Below are positions 51,537 to 55,603 of a stretch of 55,603 nt of DNA, piece by piece. Each line of letters starts with the position of its first letter. The first letter of the stretch is position 1. Under the pieces are notes generated by a model. It had not been told where the DNA came from, ran no database searches, and saw only the letters and a program-made list of their open reading frames with translations. The translations under genes were made by a program, and so were the position numbers. Source of the stretch: Amylostereum areolatum (lineage: Eukaryota > Basidiomycota > Agaricomycetes > Russulales > Stereaceae). The DNA is taken from positions 1 through 55,603 of the forward strand of contig SAXG01000141.1 of NCBI GenBank assembly GCA_012932865.1, given 5' to 3'.

Positions 51537-52144
51537 CTAGGACAATCTCCCCCACACCCACTTCACCACATCCCTTGCCGTCTTTACGAATTAAATCCCC
51601 CATCCAGGAACCACTTGATCAACTGATCTTCATCGCATTCAACCTTCAAACCTTCAACTCCAACCGCGACACTCCCTTCCCTTGGCCTCGAGAAGACGCC
51701 GACACTGTCGATCGCCTACGTGCCCTTGAGCTCCTCTGCAAAGAGCACACCTGGAAAGTCCACGGTGTCAACTGCCGCATTTACGAGTGGCGCTGGAACC
51801 ACGGTCACGGTAGGCAGACAATCCTCTGCCTCTACGCTCATGTTGTTGTGCGCTTCGATATAGATCAGAACCGCTTCGAGTTTTCCATCCATTCCCCCAC
51901 CTGGCACACCTGTTCCAACACCCATCTGCCACCATCACTCATCCGTCAAAGCTTCCCCACTGTCTATAACTTTGCCCTCCCTACGCCCGAATCTACTCCG
52001 CCACCACCACTCCGTCGAATGATCACCAGCCGCAAGGAGCTGCAACAGCGTCGTCATCAGCACAAGATCCGCCAGGCTCTCAAGGCCTCCTACCTCACCG
52101 CTCGCCTCTTAGGCTGTCGCCCCATTGTGGCGGACTTTTTCTAG
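51537..52144 (+). CDS. C2 leader ORF (ORF1), intact
   Basis: Open from inside the LTR (Met at 51449) to the TAG at 52142. It matches C ORF1 almost throughout: IFIAFNLQTFNSNRDTPFPW, LRALELLCKEHTWKVHGVNC, YEWRWNHGHGRQTILCLYAH, VVVRFDIDQNRFEFSIHSPT, RKELQQRRHQHKIRQALKAS and the ADFF-stop end. This frame is free of stops, whereas the next 450 bp has several, so it may be short-lived chance or a sign of past selection. Confidence 0.75.
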
Positions 52145-52603
52145 ACACCACCAACGCTTTTGAATCCTCCCCCCGTGCCACCACTCCAGACTTCCCTCTC
52201 GGCTTCACTCGTGGAGCTAACCCAGGCGAGTACTACGCCCTGACCCTCGGTGGACAATGAACCGTACATTGGACACACGACGACGGAGTCACTGCCCAGT
52301 GGTACTTCAACGACGAGGAAGGTTTCCCTTACGTCGAACAGACTGATATTGACGTTGCGGCATAGGAGCACAACCGTATCTATAACCCCCAGACCCCCAA
52401 GCAAGAAGAAGTTGCCACTGCTCCTCAAGAAGAAGGCTCCCCTCCACCTCCACCGTGACGAGACCAGCCTTGGTCTGTTCCCCTTGGTATCAGATTCGAC
52501 GAGCGTACAAAGAAGTGGTACGCCTACAAGAAGAACAGACGCGCAGTCGTAGAGTGGTATCCCAGCTTCTACAATGCAGACAGTTGATCGTTGGACCTGG
52601 GCC
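52145..52603 (+). pseudogene. C2 gag 5' module with transition stops
   Basis: FPLGFTRGANPGEYYALTL, VHWTHDDGVTAQWYFNDEEG, then RTKKWYAYKKNRRAVVEWYP. Compared codon by codon with C, a CAG is TAG at 52363, a CGA is TGA at 52456, and a further TGA lies at 52258. These are directly observed sense-to-stop transitions between paralogues. The homology ends at 52603. Confidence 0.8.
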
Positions 52604-53170
52604 GACCCCATCTTGTCATATTCCTTATTATATACAGTCAGCCGAGTATGCCTAATCCCCATGTTCCCTGCTCGGCCAACGTCAGCCGCTCGCCCTTGAT
52701 ACATGGTCGGCCGGTGTATATGCTGGACACCCTCCTACTTATGTCTCATATCATCCGGCCGACTTATCCTTCCCCACCACACCAGCAAATGTTACCCTCC
52801 ACGGATAATGGTCGACCGAGGCCCTCCTGCTGTACACCACCTGTCTACTCCCCCATTCCACACCCCCATAGACCACAGTCGGCCGAGCACCTCCCCCAGG
52901 ATCCTCCCCCATTCCACATCCCCATGGGCCACAGTCGGCCGTGCATCTCCCCTGGATCCCGCCCCATTCCATACCCCCATAGGCCGCAGTCGGCCGTGCA
53001 TCTCCCCTGGATCCTGCCCCATTCCATACCCCCATAGGCCGCAGTCGGCTGTGCACCTCCTCTGGATCCTTTACCCCGTTGACCGTTGGATACCTTACGG
53101 ATAATATCTACCACTTGCCTTCCCATTCTACCTCCTCGTAGCTCTCCTTTTATCAGAGTCTCGCAACATG
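52604..53170. repeat. Minisatellite with CAGTCGGCC units
   Basis: Four units of 55-56 bp, anchored at 52876, 52932, 52987 and 53042, share CCCCATTCCATACCCCCATA, GGCCGCAGTCGGCCGTGCA-like cores and CTCCCCTGGATCC. The flanks (52640-52850) contain further scattered CGGCCGA motifs. It abuts the point where C2 is truncated. No coding frame. Confidence 0.8.
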
Positions 53171-55603
53171 TCACCCCGGTATCTTTACCCTATCCGTCCA
53201 TAACCCGGGGGTCCAGTGCCAAAGGTGATGGTTGTCCCTACTACACCCCCGCATATCACCATGAAGAGAGACTCTGACTTTCCCTACGAGTATTGCAGGA
53301 TCAGGAATGTTGAATGGGCATATCATAAAAACATGGTCACCAGTATTGGGATGGATTTTGTAGCCACAGAACGAGTCGAATATTCTCCGGGGGTATACTG
53401 TCGTCGCATTTGATTCCACACTGTACTCCAAGGGCTACAAAATACAGCAGTACAAGGTCTCAGCGTAGCTACTCCTCACCAGAGTCCCAGGACTTGTCCA
53501 CCGCACTCAGACCCCCATGTAACTCAGCCCAAACACCCGCATGCTTATCAGCCCGCTGGATACTCTCCTCCTGCACCAGAGTCCCTGCCTCCTTACTGTC
53601 CACCGCAGTGTTGGCCGCACGATCTAGATGACGCGCGAGGGTCCACAGCGGCTGGAGCCATGTGTTTGACACCTCCGAATCCTCGTCCTGAGTTCGTGAT
53701 TAGCCTACATGCGTACGACGATCGGACGACGACAGCACCTTCAAAAAAGCTATCGTGACGAAGGTCACAAAGGCGGGCCCAACGTCGTACGGGGTCTCCA
53801 CATTGTCGAAGCACCACCAGCAAGGGAGGTAGATCGGGAGTGCCGGGGGGTCCGTCCATCCCGTGGGTCCATACCGCCGTTCCGGGGGGGATAATTGTGA
53901 GAGTCTTCCGTGTTGGGCGTGATTCGAGTTTGTAGCACTGTGCCAGGGGTATGACATGCTACACGATCGTCCTAGTCTGGCGAACTGCGAAAGACGCTCT
54001 GCGGGTATGAAGGTCAACTTAGGCACGAGAAGAAACCCGGGGGTGCGTGCTCGCGGGATCAAAGGCGTGCATCCATGGGTACAGCTCCACAAGCCAGAGT
54101 CTAGGGATTCTAATACAACTTTGACATTACGAGTAGTACTGTTCATACAGCGCCATACTCACAATCGATGGGAGCCCATCATCTCCATTGCATCTCGCGC
54201 GCGTTCGCCTCCACTTCTGCCTCCCTCCTTCGGCCTTCCCGATGTTATATGCAAGTATGTCTTGTGTTGTAATAAGTTGGCCAGGGCGATGACTTGCGTG
54301 TTGATGAAGTGGCTGGTGGTGGGAGACGAGGTGCCAGTGTTGGTGGGTTGGAACTCGCATGACTTGAACGGAGGGGTCCTGCAAACAGGATGTTCGGGTG
54401 CTCGGTGTAGGGTCAACGGCGTAGAATATAGTAAGTAGTATTCCGTGCGTGAGGGAGAATGGAAAGACGGACCACTGTAAAAGCCCACCGAAGTATGGCA
54501 TACATTGAGGGATCTGCCTTGTCTAGGACAGGGCAATCCCCTGACGGTCCTCCTTCCACAACTCGTTGACGTCGGCACGATGATAAAGTGGGGTCGGGGG
54601 AGCTCGGGGCCGTAGGGTTGATGTCGATGATGTCTTCTATCTTCTCGGGGTGGTGACGGCGTGATGGTGGTGTTGACGGCCTGGAGGAAGTCGAAGAAGG
54701 GTGCTTGAGGCGGCAAGTAGGGGCCTGAAAGGACACAGTACTGCCCTGCGACATACGACAAGTGGTGCTGGGAGGGTTACGAATGTGAGGGAGATACAGA
54801 GCTCAGGGGGGTATAAGCACGCCACAATTCTGCCTCAAAGCCGGCCTTCCATGGGGGTATTCTCTACACCGCGTTCCAGCACCTCACGCACGGCCGTCGG
54901 ATCCATTGGGTGCATGGTATAGCTCCGCTTGAGTGGCCTCCCCTCTTGAAAGCGTCGTTTCCCTCGAACGTTTTCATGTTGATGGGTGTGAGTTCGATCG
55001 GACGTGTTCATTTTGGTGGGTGTATGCGGGTGGAGAGATGTAGAGCAGGAGTGACTGGGGAAAAAGTTGTTGGTATAAAGGATGATCGTTCTAAAGGACG
55101 CTTCGGCTGTCTTGCTTTGCGAAAATCGATCACGTGCCCGATGTTGTGGCGTTCAAAAGACATAAGTGTGATTGTCGTCCTACCTGATTCCCCACAACTC
55201 ACACCCGCTATCCTTCGACGGCGATCTACCTCTATCACAATGCAAAGCGAGTTCCAGTCGAAAGAACTCTTTCTCAGATGCGATGGACCGCCCTCATCGA
55301 GTACTTTGGATGGCGACTTGGGAGGGCCGGCAAATACCTCTCCGCAAGGCCCGTGGTGGGGGTAGAGGACGGAGTGGAGATCCCGGGGGTCAAGGTGTCA
55401 GTGCAGAACGAGCTGGTGAGTCCATGTGAGTTATCCTTGGACTTTGAGTGTTTACAGGGGTGAAGAACCTGTCTTCCGTATCGTTGGATAGTAGGACGCC
55501 GGGACTTACCACCACGTGCCACATTATTGTGCAGGCTGCATCGATCTCTTGGAGGGGACGGGCGGGGATTGGTCGGCGATCCCATCCTTGGCGGAAGTGG
55601 GAC
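53171..55603. other. Unresolved region, possibly a minus-strand gene
   Basis: No repeat or transposon motif recognised. Several minus-strand segments look protein-like: TWLQPLWTLARHLDRAANTA (about 53640), TGWTDPPALPIYLPCWWCFD with a hydrophobic FVTFVTIAFLKVL (53760-53860), YAILRWAFTVVRLSIL (54500), GKAEGGRQKWRRTRARC (54200) and MDPTAVREVLERGVENTP (54880). I could not join them into one model with fitting phases, so gene structure and function stay open. Confidence 0.3.

Larger units (their letters stand above)
41221..52603 (+). mobile_element. Second family-C element (C2), truncated, split by element D
   Basis: A family-C LTR starts at 41221 (TGTCACGGATTGCC), stops at 41408 inside the sequence CTCGCATC, and resumes at 51348 (GCATCATTGATCC) to end at 51536. 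The gcatc overlap is D's target duplication. Leader ORF and gag 5' module follow, and homology to C ends at 52603 (after TTGGACCTGGGCC). The gag core, pol and 3' LTR are missing. Orientation is opposite to element C. Confidence 0.93.

Noticed and set aside
53593..54761. Individual open frames up to 200 codons in the last 2.4 kb as separate genes
   Set aside because: They overlap in several frames on one strand, with compositional bias as the main cause; none has a recognisable motif.

Overview
The window looks like a repeat-rich block of a filamentous basidiomycete genome, most likely a mushroom-forming agaricomycete. The evidence is short introns of about 48-66 bp with GTRNGT donors and CTNAC-like branch points, chromodomain Ty3/gypsy elements, Ty1/copia, a RepHel Helitron of the basidiomycete type, and multi-exon genes of unknown family. 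The species is inference; nothing here names it. No CRISPR, tRNA or rRNA gene was recognised.

Layout, left to right. (1) 1-13994: a minus-strand chromodomain gypsy element (family C), split at 1029/8046 by a complete plus-strand gypsy element of a related family (A, 1030-8045, TSD ggagg). (2) 13995-17636: an intact-looking four-exon minus-strand gene (P2) and the 5' half of an intron-rich plus-strand gene (P1). (3) 17663-23434: gypsy element B (554-bp LTRs, TSD gggtc), inserted in a P1 intron; its gag is replaced by a family-A solo LTR. (4) 23440-26933: the 3' half of P1, then a two-exon gene P3. (5) about 27200-34325: a decayed Helitron (Rep with HUH and two-tyrosine motif, Pif1-like helicase) split by a solo LTR and ending in an array of ten hairpins. 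(6) 34345-35094: a minus-strand hAT transposase fragment. (7) 35095-about 40320: a minus-strand copia element with its 3' LTR but no recognisable 5' LTR. (8) 40482-40892: a small two-exon pseudogene P4. (9) 41221-52603: a second family-C copy (C2), whose LTR is split by minus-strand gypsy element D (41409-51347, TSD gcatc). D's reverse transcriptase is in turn split by a 2.4-kb insertion E that carries an intact 376-codon ORF. (10) 52604-55603: a 55-bp minisatellite and a stretch I could not resolve.

The genes work together only as parts of transposons: gag, protease, RT, RNase H, integrase and chromodomain for gypsy; gag, PR, IN and RT/RH for copia; Rep and helicase for the Helitron. Nearly all carry stops or frameshifts. 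The stops are one transition from a sense codon (CAG to TAG, CGA to TGA, TGG to TGA or TAG), and the two LTR pairs that align without gaps differ only by transitions, which points to cytosine-deamination decay. The most unusual signals are the tandem array of Helitron-3'-end-like modules, the extra conserved ORF and WYF module upstream of gag in families A, C and D, and insertion E with its clean ORF.
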